DNA from: a virus
DNA: 57,381 bases
IMG/VR virus record: IMGVR_UViG_3300042896_000260
Location: 1 to 57,381 of that record
Reading direction: 5' to 3' (one strand)
Part shown: in pieces, positions 29,272 through 38,355 of the stretch
How the letters are laid out: each line of letters opens with the position of its first letter
Numbering within the stretch: position 1 is the first letter of the stretch
The notes under the pieces: model-generated
The model's database searches: none
Told to the model about the DNA's origin: nothing
What the model saw: the letters and a program-made list of their open reading frames with translations, nothing else
Program-made: the position numbers and the translations under genes

Positions 29272-29790
29272 ATGCCGCTGATCAAGAGCAAATCCGACAA
29301 GGCGTTCAAGGAGAATATCCGCGCGGAGGTCAAGGCGGGTAAGCCTGTAAAGCAAGCGGTCGCGATCGCGTACGACGTTCAACGGCGTGCAAAGGGCATG
29401 GCAGAAGGAGGTCTCTATGCCAATATCAATGCAAAGCGTGAAAGAATCGCTGAAGGATCTGGCGAAAAGATGCGCAAGCCGGGTCAGGCAGGTGCTCCAA
29501 CGGATCAGGCCTTCAAAGACTCCGCCAAAACAGTCCGAATGAAGGACGGCGGGGTAAACCTTTCGATCGGTCGCGGAGAGAAGCTCTCTGTCAAAGAGGG
29601 CGCCGGATTGACCGAAAAGGGTCGAAAGAAATATAATGCGGCTACTGGCAGCGATCTGAAGGCTCCTCAACCGCAGGGAGGACCCCGCCGGGATTCTTTC
29701 TGTGCTAGAATGGGGCCAGTCGCGAAATCTAGTGAAAAAGGTAGCCGCGCTCGTGCTTCTATGAGGCGTTGGAATTGCCCCGGGTGGTGA
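29272..29790 (+). CDS. DUF6321-like basic protein, 172 aa
   Basis: Starts directly at the previous stop. The N-terminal helix (SKSDKAFKENIRAEVKAGKP-VKQAVAIAYDVQRRAK) and the C-terminal block (GRGEKLSVKEGAGLTEKGRKKYNAATGSDLKAPQPQ, PRRDSFCARM) are two modules known from environmental phages, the second matching DUF6321. They look fused here. Basic charge suggests DNA contact inside the virion; the function is not known. Confidence 0.7.
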   Translation: MPLIKSKSDKAFKENIRAEVKAGKPVKQAVAIAYDVQRRAKGMAEGGLYANINAKRERIAEGSGEKMRKPGQAGAPTDQAFKDSAKTVRMKDGGVNLSIGRGEKLSVKEGAGLTEKGRKKYNAATGSDLKAPQPQGGPRRDSFCARMGPVAKSSEKGSRARASMRRWNCPGW

Positions 29791-29798
29791 GGTGATAA

Positions 29799-30884
29799 AT
29801 GTCTTATTCGGGCACTGTAGGGACGACGGTAATCAGCGTACAGAAGCTGATTGATCATGGTGCCCGTCGCTGCGGCAAGTTGGCCGAGGAGCTAACCTCC
29901 GAGCAGGTGTTGTCGGCCCGCGAGAGCCTGTTCTTTTTGCTCATGAACCTGAGTAACATCGGGATTCAGTATTGGGCAATCGACAAAAAAGTCTTCGGAC
30001 TCCAGGCGGACAAATACCAGTACAAGATGCCGCTCGGCACCATAGACGTGCTGAACGTCTTGTACCGCACGATGAATCGTCCGACGCCCAATTCTACGGG
30101 CGGTTACAGCACGAGTGCCGGTGGCGTGATCGCGAATGCTTTCGATAACAACATCAATACTTACACGCAGCAGACGAGCCCCAACGGGAATATCGCGATC
30201 AATTACGGCACGAACAATCCGATCTACGCGGGTTCCATCGGCATACTACCGTATGTCGCAGGAGGCGGTTCTGCCACTTGGTCGTTGATTCTTGAGTATT
30301 CCGTAGACGGGATTTCGTGGAACACGCTCAATGACCTGGGCGAGGTGGTGGTCACGGATGACGAATGGATCTGGACTGATATCGATCCAGGTCAGACTGT
30401 ACAATACTACCGGGTTCGCGCGTATAACGGCACGACCTTGTCCCTGCGGGAATTCTACGTCGGAAACAATAGCCGCGAGATCCAGATGTCCCGATTGAAC
30501 AGGGACGACTACACGAACCTCCCGAACAAGAATTTCACGGCCAATCAGCCATACCAGTTCTGGTTCGACCGCACAATCCCTCAGCCGCAGGTGTTCTTGT
30601 GGCCCACCCCTAGCGACCCCTTCATTCAGATGACGGTGTGGTATTCGCGTCAGATCATGGACGTGGGTTCTCTGAGTGACGAACTTGAAGTCCCGCAGCG
30701 GTGGTACGAAGCCACCGTGATGATGCTCGCCCACCGGATGTCCCTTGAACTCCCGCAGGTGCCTCTGGACCGCGTTCAATACCTCGAGGGTCAAGCTGAG
30801 AAGTTTCTGCAGCAAGCGGAGCAGGAAGAACGCGACAAGTCGCCAATCTACTGGGCTCCGAATCTGAGCGTGTACACGAAGTAA
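29799..30884 (+). CDS. Head-tail adaptor (P22 gp4 / T7 gp11-like) with inserted F5/8-type domain
   Basis: A 361-residue protein. The outer parts (ISVQKLIDHGARRCGKLAEE, LFFLLMNLSNIGIQYWAI and the C-terminal WYEATVMMLAHRMSLELPQV with its long helix) match podovirus adaptor proteins that connect portal and tail. A beta-rich insertion at about residues 90-230 (NAFDNNINTYTQQTSPNGNI ... SLILEYSVDGISWNTLNDLG) resembles a discoidin/F5-8 type C fold, a sugar- or surface-binding module. Insertion of such a domain in an adaptor is unusual. Confidence 0.78.
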   Translation: MSYSGTVGTTVISVQKLIDHGARRCGKLAEELTSEQVLSARESLFFLLMNLSNIGIQYWAIDKKVFGLQADKYQYKMPLGTIDVLNVLYRTMNRPTPNSTGGYSTSAGGVIANAFDNNINTYTQQTSPNGNIAINYGTNNPIYAGSIGILPYVAGGGSATWSLILEYSVDGISWNTLNDLGEVVVTDDEWIWTDIDPGQTVQYYRVRAYNGTTLSLREFYVGNNSREIQMSRLNRDDYTNLPNKNFTANQPYQFWFDRTIPQPQVFLWPTPSDPFIQMTVWYSRQIMDVGSLSDELEVPQRWYEATVMMLAHRMSLELPQVPLDRVQYLEGQAEKFLQQAEQEERDKSPIYWAPNLSVYTK

Positions 30885-30886
30885 TC

Positions 30887-31237
30887 ATGCCCATCTTTCT
30901 TGACACTACTGGGCTAACATCTATCGCGATCGCGGTCTGCGATCGTTGCAAGATGAAGCGCCCTTTCGTGTCTTTGGGCTCCGATCCGAATTTTCCGGGT
31001 TTGAGGGTGTGCGATCAAGGGTGCCGAGATCAATTCGACCCGTATCGACTCCCGGCTCGAAAGACCGAACGAATCAATCTACGTTTCCCTCGTCCCGACG
31101 TGAGTGTTGCGGTCAATCCGAACGACATCATCACGACTGGTTACGGTGGTTACGTCCTGTCCACACAGACCAACGACCAGAATCCCGAGAACAACGGTAA
31201 TCTGGACGGCATCGCGGTCACTCCGTCTTCCTCATAA
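30887..31237 (+). CDS. Small protein with Cys motif, 116 aa
   Basis: Starts two bases after the adaptor. CDRCKMKRPF and VCDQGCRDQFDPY give C-x2-C and C-x3-C pairs that probably bind zinc, as in a known small phage family next to the adaptor gene. Its role (tail assembly or DNA binding) is not established. The stop overlaps the next gene. Confidence 0.7.
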   Translation: MPIFLDTTGLTSIAIAVCDRCKMKRPFVSLGSDPNFPGLRVCDQGCRDQFDPYRLPARKTERINLRFPRPDVSVAVNPNDIITTGYGGYVLSTQTNDQNPENNGNLDGIAVTPSSS

Positions 31238-33735
31238 TGGCAAACGTAACCATTACACAGTTACCCGCTGCCGGTCCCATAACGGGAACGGAGTCGGTGC
31301 CTATTGTTCAGAACGGGGTGACGGTACAGACGACCACGGCGGCTATTGCTGCGTCGCCCTCGCAGTTCCAGACATTCCTGACGCTGAATTCGGAAGCCAC
31401 TCTTCCGAATAGTCGTTACCTGTCTACGGGGCTCGGTCTGGGCCTCACGGATGGTGGAGCGCTATCTTACTACCGGATAACTCTCAACAGGGCCTCCGGA
31501 AGCCTCGAGAGTGCCTCCACGGGCATCATCGCGAAGGACACAGCCTCCTCCGTAGTCGCTCGGACGCTCCAGACGTCCGGGAATGGCCTCTCGGTGACCG
31601 ACGGGAATGCCGTTTCGGGTAATCCGACATTCTCGCTGACTGGTCAAGTCCTCTCCCTGGCCAATGTGACGGGTCCTGGCCTTGTCGCGTTACCGAACAA
31701 CGGCTCGGTGGTTCCTCGAATTCTCACCGGCACCACATCTGAAATCGATGTAGCCAATGGAACGGGTGCCCTGGGCAATCCGACCATTGGGATCGCCGAC
31801 GACCCAGTTCTCCCTGGTACTGGCGCGGTCACGCTGCCCAAAGGAACCAACGCCCAGAAGCCCGGCGGCGTGACCGGCATGGTTCGCTACAACACGGACT
31901 TGGCGACGTTCGAGGGCTACACCTTGAGCGGGTGGAATCAGTTCGCCCTGACTGGTGGCGTTACCCTGATCAACACCGGCACCGGCTTGACGGGTGGCCC
32001 GATCACAACCTCGGGAACGATCTCAATTGCCAACACGGGCGTGACGGCGGCGACCTATGGTTCGGCCACTGAAGTCGCGCAGATTGCTGTCAACGCACAG
32101 GGCCAAATCACCAGTGCGAGCAACGTTGTCATTTCCGCAAGCGGTATTGGTGCTGTAGCGTCCGTATCTGGTACGGTCAACGAGATCACGGCAACCGGTA
32201 CAACGAACGTCACGTTGTCCCTGCCGTCTTCGCTGACCTTCACCGGCAAGACGGTCACCAATGGCACCTTCAACTCCCCGACCCTGGTCACCCCTGCGTT
32301 GGGCACTCCTACTTCGGGAACGCTGACAAACGCTACCGGGCTGCCGATCTCCACCGGCGTTTCCGGCCTGGGGACGGGAGTTGCATCTGCCCTGGCGGTC
32401 AATGTCGGCACCGCCGGTGCATTCGTCGTCAACGGCGGGGCGCTCGGCACCCCCACTTCGGGAACGCTGACCAATGCCACGGGTTTGCCGATTTCCACTG
32501 GCGTATCCGGCCTGGGCACCGGAGTTGCCACGGCGCTCGGACTCAATGTCGGAACCGTTGGCTCTGTGGTGGTCAACGGAGGAGCCCTTGGAACGCCTTC
32601 CTCGGGGACTTTGACCAACGCCACTGGTCTACCTATCTCCACGGGCGTTAGCGGTCTGGGAGCGGGCATTGCGACCTTCCTGGCCACCCCGTCAAGCGCG
32701 AACCTCGCTGCGGCGGTCACGGACGAGACCGGTTCTGGATCTTTGGTCTTCGGCACGAGTCCCACGATTACGACGCCCGCGATCACTGGCGGCACGATCG
32801 ACAACACGATCATCGGAGGAACTACCCCTGCTGCGGGCACGTTCACTTCGGTGACGATGACCTCCGGCACGATCACCACGGCTCCGGTCAGTGGCAACGA
32901 CATCGTTAACAAGACGTATGCCGATTCGATCGCCTCGGGCATCAACTTCCACCAGTCCTGCGTCTACGCAACGACAACCGCACTGGCCGCGAACACCTAC
33001 AACAACGGCACTGGAGGCGTCGGCGCGACGCTGACCGGGAACGTCAACGGTGCTCTGGTCATTGATGGCCACACCTTCGTCTCCCCGACTGATGTAGGCA
33101 AGCGGGTTCTGATCAAGAACGAAGGGAATGCTGCGTACAACGGCGTCTATACCGTCACGCAGACGGGTAGCGCCGGTGCTGTGTACATCCTGACCCGTGC
33201 GACCGACTTTGATACCGCGGGTTCTGGTGTTGACCAGATCGATCAGGGCGACTTCTTCCTGATCACCTCGGGTACGGCGAATGCCAATACTTCGTGGGTG
33301 CAGCAGACTCCGCTGCCAGTCACGGTTGGTACGACGGGAATCGTCTTCTCGCAGTTCGGTGCGCCGCTGACCTACTCAGCCGGGACTGGGCTGAATGAGT
33401 CCCCTGCCTACACCTTCAACATCGCCAACACTGGGGTGTCTTCCGGGTCTTATGGCAGCGCATCAAGCGTGCCGACGATCTCGGTCAACGCTCAGGGTCA
33501 GATCACCTCTGCGGTCAGCACCTCGATTGCGATTGCTGCATCTCAGGTAACTTCTGGGACTTTGGCGATCGCGCAGGGCGGTACGAACACCAACGCCACG
33601 CCAACTGCGGGAGGCGCGGTATACGGAACCGGCACGGCGTATGCGTTGACCGCTGCGGGAACTGCAGGTCAGGTATTAACATCAACCGGAGCAAGCGCCC
33701 CCGTATGGTCGGGCATCTCTGGCGGCACTTTCTGA
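31237..33735 (+). CDS. Tail fibre/head fibre protein with 48-residue repeats, 832 aa
   Basis: The first 45 residues (NVTITQLPAAGPITGTESVP) form the attachment module; the middle has three copies of a 48-residue repeat (GALGTPTSGTLTNATGLPIS-TGVSGLG...) at about residues 355-480; the next 200 residues resemble FNIANTG and VDQGDFF-type fibre modules; the end is SGISGGTF. Ser/Thr/Gly-rich and beta-helical, as host-recognising fibres are. Confidence 0.85.
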   Translation: MANVTITQLPAAGPITGTESVPIVQNGVTVQTTTAAIAASPSQFQTFLTLNSEATLPNSRYLSTGLGLGLTDGGALSYYRITLNRASGSLESASTGIIAKDTASSVVARTLQTSGNGLSVTDGNAVSGNPTFSLTGQVLSLANVTGPGLVALPNNGSVVPRILTGTTSEIDVANGTGALGNPTIGIADDPVLPGTGAVTLPKGTNAQKPGGVTGMVRYNTDLATFEGYTLSGWNQFALTGGVTLINTGTGLTGGPITTSGTISIANTGVTAATYGSATEVAQIAVNAQGQITSASNVVISASGIGAVASVSGTVNEITATGTTNVTLSLPSSLTFTGKTVTNGTFNSPTLVTPALGTPTSGTLTNATGLPISTGVSGLGTGVASALAVNVGTAGAFVVNGGALGTPTSGTLTNATGLPISTGVSGLGTGVATALGLNVGTVGSVVVNGGALGTPSSGTLTNATGLPISTGVSGLGAGIATFLATPSSANLAAAVTDETGSGSLVFGTSPTITTPAITGGTIDNTIIGGTTPAAGTFTSVTMTSGTITTAPVSGNDIVNKTYADSIASGINFHQSCVYATTTALAANTYNNGTGGVGATLTGNVNGALVIDGHTFVSPTDVGKRVLIKNEGNAAYNGVYTVTQTGSAGAVYILTRATDFDTAGSGVDQIDQGDFFLITSGTANANTSWVQQTPLPVTVGTTGIVFSQFGAPLTYSAGTGLNESPAYTFNIANTGVSSGSYGSASSVPTISVNAQGQITSAVSTSIAIAASQVTSGTLAIAQGGTNTNATPTAGGAVYGTGTAYALTAAGTAGQVLTSTGASAPVWSGISGGTF
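32302..32680 (+). repeat. Three tandem 144-bp coding repeats
   Basis: The units start at 32302, 32446 and 32590 and each encodes about 48 residues (GTPTSGTLTNATGLPISTG and the following linker); the third unit is partial. Nucleotide identity has drifted between the copies, so they are old and kept by protein selection. Confidence 0.8.
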
Positions 33736-33744
33736 GGAACCATC

Positions 33745-35772
33745 ATGGCTCAAACCGGATACACCCCGATTCAGATCTACTACAGCACGACGACCACCAA
33801 CGCTCCGTCGGCGGGTAACCTTCTGAGTGGTGAACTGGCCATCAACATCACTGATGGCAAGATGTTCTACAAGGACAACGGGGGCTCTGTACAAGTCATC
33901 GCCTGGAAGACCACCCCGACGACGGCAGGTGGTACGGGTCTGACCTCCTGGACCGCAGGTGACCTTCCGTACTACTCCACCGGCACGACGCTGACCAAAC
34001 TCGGCATCGGCACCAACGGTCAAGTCCTGACCTCGACGGGAACGGCCCCTCAGTGGAGCACCCTGTCTGGTGTGGCGGTCACGACCTTCAGCGCAGGCAC
34101 GACGGGCTTCACGCCCTCAACCGCCACCTCCGGCGCAGTCACCCTGGCAGGAACACTTGCCACCACGAACGGCGGCACGGGGCTGACATCGTTCACCGCA
34201 AACGGTGTTGTTTACGCATCGTCTAGCAGTGCGCTGACCACGGGGAGTGCGCTTGTCTTTGACGGCACTAACCTCGGCATTGGGACGACAAGTCCAACTG
34301 GTTGGGGAAGAACTGTTTCAGTTAGCAATACTTCAACTGACAGCGGCTTTACTTTTGAAGGTTCCACAAGAAAATGGGGTATTGGTGGTGGATTTACAGA
34401 TGGGGCTTTACGCATCTATGACTTTACTGCTGCCACCGAGAGTATGCGTATCAGCGCCACGGGTGACGTGGGCATTGGGACGAGTTCGCCTGTTTATAAG
34501 TTGGATGTTTCTGGTTCTGTTATTCGCTTGAATAATTCAGGATCAACTGCTGATATTTTTCTAACTGATTCCGGAACTACAAACGGTCATGTCCGTCTTC
34601 GTGGCGAATCAAACGCCATGAAATTCATTACTGGTAATGGTATTTCAGCCACCCTTGACTCCTCCGGCAACCTCGGTCTGGGGGTGACGCCGAGTGCTTG
34701 GAGTTCTTTATGGTCTGCCGAGCAATTTGGTCAAGCAGGCTCTTTGTTTTCGTATAAATCAGGTTCTAACTACACCGTAATTTCTAATAACAGTTATGCC
34801 GCTGGAGGCAATTATCAAGGAACAGACGCAAGATATACAAACGACGGGTATGCAACTGCGTATGTCCAAAATAATAGTGGCCAACATTTGTGGTTAAACG
34901 CAGCCTCCGGCACGGCGGGTGTTGGTGTCACCTTCACGCAGGCGATGACGCTGGGGGCTGACGGAAATTTGCTTGTTGGTACTACTTCATCAACGTCTGG
35001 AATAAGACTAGATGTCCAAGGAGCAAGCGGAGCAAACTCCTATGTTCGCACAACAAGTGTTGGCAATAGTACAAGGTCTGGATTCCGTGCTTTTGGGAAA
35101 ACGAGCGGTGGCGCAGATGTTCAATTAGATTTTATTGCATACGGTGATTCTCCAGAAGCGGGTCTAAATGTTGTAACCAATCATCCACTTACTTTTGCCA
35201 CCAACAACACCGAACGCGCACGGATTACGTCGGGTGGGGATTTGTTGGTTGGGACTACGGATTCTGGGTCAGGAGCAACAGCAGCCAAACAAAGAATTAT
35301 TGGTGCGGCTGCCAATAACTTGTATTTGGGAAGCACTTCTGCTGGAGGCTGGAGAATTACCTCAGACGCGCTAAATGATGGTGGCACTTTCTACCACATT
35401 AAATTTACTGAAAATGGCACTGAGCGAGGTTCTATTACTTCTAACGGCACAATAACTACCTACAACACCACCTCTGACTACCGCCTTAAAACCGTAATTG
35501 GCCCTGTGGCAAACGCAGGCCAGCGCATTGACGCACTCCAGCCTGTGGAGTACACATGGAACGCTGATGGCTCACGCACTCGCGGCTTCTTGGCTCACCA
35601 ATTCCAAGAGGTATATGCAAGCAGCGTAAGCGGCACTAAAGACGCTGTGGACGCTGAAGGCAAGCCCGTGTACCAAGCCATGCAAGCAAGCACCTCTGAG
35701 GTCATTGCTGACCTTGTTGCAGAAATCCAATCTCTCCGCGCCCGTGTGGCGGCCCTGGAGAGCCAGGCATGA
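33745..35772 (+). CDS. Second tail fibre with S74 self-cleaving chaperone
   Basis: A 675-residue fibre. The C-terminal 100 residues are the intramolecular chaperone: TTSDYRLKT (Ser-Lys catalytic dyad of peptidase S74), LQPVEYTWNADGSRTRGFLA and a final coiled coil (EVIADLVAEIQSLRARVAAL). It trimerises the fibre and then cuts itself off. The middle has GIGTSSP repeats of the beta-helix type. The GC content drops clearly from about 34300 to the end of the next gene, so the C-terminal half may be recently acquired. Confidence 0.88.
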   Translation: MAQTGYTPIQIYYSTTTTNAPSAGNLLSGELAINITDGKMFYKDNGGSVQVIAWKTTPTTAGGTGLTSWTAGDLPYYSTGTTLTKLGIGTNGQVLTSTGTAPQWSTLSGVAVTTFSAGTTGFTPSTATSGAVTLAGTLATTNGGTGLTSFTANGVVYASSSSALTTGSALVFDGTNLGIGTTSPTGWGRTVSVSNTSTDSGFTFEGSTRKWGIGGGFTDGALRIYDFTAATESMRISATGDVGIGTSSPVYKLDVSGSVIRLNNSGSTADIFLTDSGTTNGHVRLRGESNAMKFITGNGISATLDSSGNLGLGVTPSAWSSLWSAEQFGQAGSLFSYKSGSNYTVISNNSYAAGGNYQGTDARYTNDGYATAYVQNNSGQHLWLNAASGTAGVGVTFTQAMTLGADGNLLVGTTSSTSGIRLDVQGASGANSYVRTTSVGNSTRSGFRAFGKTSGGADVQLDFIAYGDSPEAGLNVVTNHPLTFATNNTERARITSGGDLLVGTTDSGSGATAAKQRIIGAAANNLYLGSTSAGGWRITSDALNDGGTFYHIKFTENGTERGSITSNGTITTYNTTSDYRLKTVIGPVANAGQRIDALQPVEYTWNADGSRTRGFLAHQFQEVYASSVSGTKDAVDAEGKPVYQAMQASTSEVIADLVAEIQSLRARVAALESQA

Positions 35773-36248
35773 TTACTCAAGAGCAGGCAAACCATCTTTT
35801 TGAATACAGAGATGGCAAGTTGTTTTGGAAAAACTCCAAAAGACCGTCATTCAATGGCAAAGAGGTTGGTTGCGATGACGGACAAGGGTACATCAAAGTT
35901 ACTATTGACAAAAAACAATATCTTGCGCATCGCATCATTTATTTAATGCATCATGGTGAGATGCCTGAAATGATAGATCATGCTGATAGAAATGTGAAAA
36001 ATAACTATATTGAAAATTTGAGGGCGGCAGACGCTACAAAAAATCGCATGAACGGAAGACATTGGCGGCCTGCTAAAAGTGGATGCAGAAATGTAAGCCT
36101 GCAAAAAGGAAGAAGCAAATTTTCTGTCTATATCAGGATACAAGGTAAAAGCACGTTTATCGGAAATTTTGATAACTTAGAGTTGGCCGACTTGGTTGCA
36201 ACTGAAGCAAGATCAAAATATCACGGTGAGTTTGCTTTTAATGGTTAA
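35769..36248 (+). CDS. HNH homing endonuclease with AP2-like DNA-binding domain
   Basis: One hundred and fifty-nine residues, overlapping the fibre stop by four bases. Recognisable blocks are YIKVTIDKKQYLAHRIIYLM and HGEMPEMIDHADRNVKNNYIENLR (HNH core, with His in the first and third positions) and the C-terminal AP2-like strand block (SGCRNVSLQKGRSKFSVYIR). It is AT-rich, unlike all its neighbours. Free-standing HNH genes of this type spread between phages; it may be responsible for moving the adjacent fibre module. Confidence 0.88.
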   Translation: MITQEQANHLFEYRDGKLFWKNSKRPSFNGKEVGCDDGQGYIKVTIDKKQYLAHRIIYLMHHGEMPEMIDHADRNVKNNYIENLRAADATKNRMNGRHWRPAKSGCRNVSLQKGRSKFSVYIRIQGKSTFIGNFDNLELADLVATEARSKYHGEFAFNG

Positions 36249-36272
36249 TGTAAAGTAAGAAAGGAACTGAAC

Positions 36273-36608
36273 ATGGCTACGACTATTACCTGGGTAATCT
36301 CTGCCCTTGATTGCATCCCTAGCACCCCCGAAGGTGCCGACTACGTTGTGACAGCGCACTGGCGCTGTAACGGCGCAGATGGCACCTACAACGGTACTGT
36401 CTACAGCACCTGCTCTTTCCCGGTGGTGCAGGGTTCTTCGTTTGTGCCCTACGCGCAGTTGACAGAGAATGAAGTTCTGGGCTGGTGTTGGGCAAACGGC
36501 GTGGACAAGGCTGCAACCGAAGCCGCCGTTGAGCAACAAATCCAGAACCAGATCACGCCGCCGGTAATTTCACCGCCACTTCCTTGGATCACCCCCGCAA
36601 CCGCCTAA
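36273..36608 (+). CDS. DUF7936-like tail-associated protein, 111 aa
   Basis: Starts after AAAGGAACTGAAC. The pattern ITWVISALDCIPSTPEGADY-VVTAHWRCNGADGTYNGTVY and CSFPVV...WCWANGVDKAATE fits a small family often found behind fibre genes of aquatic phages. Two Cys could form a disulphide. Function unknown; perhaps a fibre tip or assembly helper. Confidence 0.72.
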   Translation: MATTITWVISALDCIPSTPEGADYVVTAHWRCNGADGTYNGTVYSTCSFPVVQGSSFVPYAQLTENEVLGWCWANGVDKAATEAAVEQQIQNQITPPVISPPLPWITPATA

Positions 36609-36615
36609 TGGGCAA

Positions 36616-36637
36616 GCCACCGGCCCTTGACGGTGGC
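36616..36637 (+). terminator. Hairpin between fibre-associated gene and next gene
   Basis: GCCACCG and CGGTGGC pair perfectly around an eight-base loop (36616-36637). No T tract; a weak terminator or RNA-processing site. Confidence 0.4.
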
Positions 36638-36656
36638 ATCTTGAAGGAGAAACAGA

Positions 36657-36875
36657 ATGGGCAACAACAAAGAACCCCAGACTGTCAGCATCGACGGCAA
36701 AGAGTACAACCTGGACGACTTCACGCAGGAGCAGAAGATGATGCTCGACCACTGCATGGACCTCGACCGGAAGATTGCCTCTTGCCAGTTCCAGTTCGAC
36801 CAACTTCGCGTGGGTAAGGATGCGTTCCTGACCCTGCTGAAGAAGTCGCTCGAACAGCCCGAAAAGGCTGAGTAA
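36657..36875 (+). CDS. DUF6447-like small protein, 72 aa
   Basis: SIDGKEYNLDDFTQEQKMML and DRKIASCQFQFDQLRVGKDA give the pattern of DUF6447, a small phage family usually found near fibres and lysis genes in aquatic phages. The rest is a coiled coil (FLTLLKKSLEQPEKAE). Function unknown. Confidence 0.75.
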   Translation: MGNNKEPQTVSIDGKEYNLDDFTQEQKMMLDHCMDLDRKIASCQFQFDQLRVGKDAFLTLLKKSLEQPEKAE

Positions 36876-36880
36876 CAACC

Positions 36881-36894
36881 GGGGCTTCGGCCCC
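36881..36894 (+). terminator. Short UUCG hairpin
   Basis: GGGGC-TTCG-GCCCC is a five-pair stem with a TTCG loop, followed by TCACTAATCTTT. Probably a partial terminator before the lysis cassette. Confidence 0.55.
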
Positions 36895-36913
36895 TCACTA
36901 ATCTTTAGCGATC

Positions 36914-37111
36914 ATGGAAGAGACAGTGGAGACCCGATTGTCCGTACACGAAGCGGTGTGCGCTCAACGCTATGAGGGCATCGAGAGGAACTTCAAAGAG
37001 GGAACTCGGCGCATGCGTAACATCGAGATCCTGCTGTACATCACTATCGCTGCGGTCTTCCTTGGCCCTGGCGTGGCGGCGCTGTTCCTGAAGAATCTAT
37101 TGGGCCTGTAA
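36914..37111 (+). CDS. Small XhlA-like membrane protein, 65 aa
   Basis: Cytoplasmic helix (HEAVCAQRYEGIERNFKEGT) followed by one membrane segment (IEILLYITIAAVFLGPGVAALF) and a short tail. The layout is the same as hemolysin XhlA-type holin partners. It starts the lysis cassette and its stop overlaps the next start. Role as holin accessory is inferred. Confidence 0.62.
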   Translation: MEETVETRLSVHEAVCAQRYEGIERNFKEGTRRMRNIEILLYITIAAVFLGPGVAALFLKNLLGL

Positions 37112-37605
37112 TGGAGCCGATCACCGGCATTCTTGCGGCAGTCTCAGCAGCGAATGCCGCGTTCGGCGCAGTCAAGAAACTTGTCGCCACTGGTCGCGAG
37201 ATTCAAGATGTTGCCGGTCAGATTGGCAAATGGTACGGCGCCTTTGGGGATTTCAACCGCCTAGCCAACGAGAAGGCCAACAAGAAGCCCTCGGTCTTCA
37301 AGCGGCTGCTGCACGACGACAGCGTTGAGCAGGAAGCCTTGCAGATCACGATGCACAAGCAGGCGCTGATCAAGCAGGAGTACGAACTCAAGATTCTGAT
37401 CGTCGCTCACTACGGTGAGAGCGTCTACAACGAGATGATCATGGAGCGCATCCGGCTGAAGAAGGAGCGCGAAAAGAAGGAGCGTGAGCACCGCCTGCGG
37501 CAGCAGGAGTTCATGCTCAACGTGAAGTACGGGGCAGGTATTGCCTTCGTGGCAACCGCCCTGATTGCGGTGGGCTACTACTTACTCGACAAGGTACAGC
37601 AATGA
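37111..37605 (+). CDS. Coiled-coil protein with C-terminal membrane anchor, 164 aa
   Basis: ATG 37111 overlaps the previous stop. Amphipathic N terminus, long charged coiled coil (MERIRLKKEREKKEREHRLR) and one C-terminal transmembrane helix (AGIAFVATALIAVGYYLLD). The type is known in uncultured phages near lysis genes, but no role is assigned. It could be a lysis or virion membrane protein. Confidence 0.65.
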   Translation: MEPITGILAAVSAANAAFGAVKKLVATGREIQDVAGQIGKWYGAFGDFNRLANEKANKKPSVFKRLLHDDSVEQEALQITMHKQALIKQEYELKILIVAHYGESVYNEMIMERIRLKKEREKKEREHRLRQQEFMLNVKYGAGIAFVATALIAVGYYLLDKVQQ

Positions 37606-38078
37606 GTTTCAGGAAGCCGCCGGAAGGCGCAAGCCGTTCAGAAAGGGAGGCCCATGTCAAGGCTCTTGCTGCGGTTTCTATTAGCCTGCTTGCTCTACTC
37701 CTTGCTGTTACAAATTACTTTGCCGGACGGAACTCATCTGCAGTTCTCAACGGAACCATAGAGTCCAACAATCTGTGGGCGTGGTATCAGGCCAAGAATG
37801 TCCGGGCGACCATCTACGAGGTCACCAACAACGAGCAGAAGGCCACCAAGCAACGCGCCGACATGGACGAGATCATGGAGAAGGCCCGTGCTGCTGAAGC
37901 CAAGCGTGACGCTGCCAAGGCCAAGTCTTCCTACTACTCCTACTCCGGCATGGCGCTGCAACTTGCCATCGTCCTGTCCTCTGCCGCCATCTTGGCCGTC
38001 ACCCTGAGCCTGTTCTACGCCTCCATCGGCGTGGGGGCGGTTGGGGTGCTTCTGTTCTTTTTTGCTCTAGGAGCCTGA
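37602..38078 (+). CDS. Multi-pass membrane protein of the lysis region, 158 aa
   Basis: Starts four bases before the previous stop. One N-terminal membrane segment (AVSISLLALLLAVTNYFAGR), a charged periplasmic or cytoplasmic helix (EQKATKQRADMDEIMEKA) and two more hydrophobic helices (MALQLAIVLSSAAILAVTLS, GVGAVGVLLFFFALG). A DUF4337-like arrangement, common near phage lysis genes. Perhaps holin-related; unproven. Confidence 0.65.
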   Translation: MSFRKPPEGASRSEREAHVKALAAVSISLLALLLAVTNYFAGRNSSAVLNGTIESNNLWAWYQAKNVRATIYEVTNNEQKATKQRADMDEIMEKARAAEAKRDAAKAKSSYYSYSGMALQLAIVLSSAAILAVTLSLFYASIGVGAVGVLLFFFALGA

Positions 38079-38079
38079 C

Positions 38080-38355
38080 ATGGGTTGGTCAGACGTACTC
38101 AAGGCAGTCATCCCCATCGTCGTTGCCTGTCTTGCATGGCTCTTGGGTCAAGTGGCATCCTTCTCTGAGCGTCTGACCAAGATCGAAGGGCAGATGCCTG
38201 CCCTCATCACGAAGGAAGGCGTCCCGACTGATAGTCCCATCAGCGCAGAGCGCAGGGCCATCCTGAAGGAACAAATCTACAAGGACATCAACGACCTTCA
38301 GGTGAAGGTCAAACTCCTTGAAGAGCGCGAGAAATTCTTAAAAGGAGCCAAGTAA
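38080..38355 (+). CDS. Spanin- or holin-partner-like protein, 91 aa
   Basis: An N-terminal membrane anchor (VLKAVIPIVVACLAWLLGQV) is followed by a hydrophilic, coiled-coil domain (DLQVKVKLLEEREKF) to the end. This is the layout of inner-membrane spanin subunits, but no outer-membrane lipoprotein partner is seen in another frame; it could also be a DUF2730-type protein. It lies directly before the holin-like gene and overlaps it (TAATG). Confidence 0.58.
   Translation: MGWSDVLKAVIPIVVACLAWLLGQVASFSERLTKIEGQMPALITKEGVPTDSPISAERRAILKEQIYKDINDLQVKVKLLEEREKFLKGAK

Noticed and set aside
31237-33735. Diversity-generating retroelement target in the fibre gene
   Set aside because: The fibre region invites this idea, but no reverse transcriptase gene or template repeat is seen in the window.
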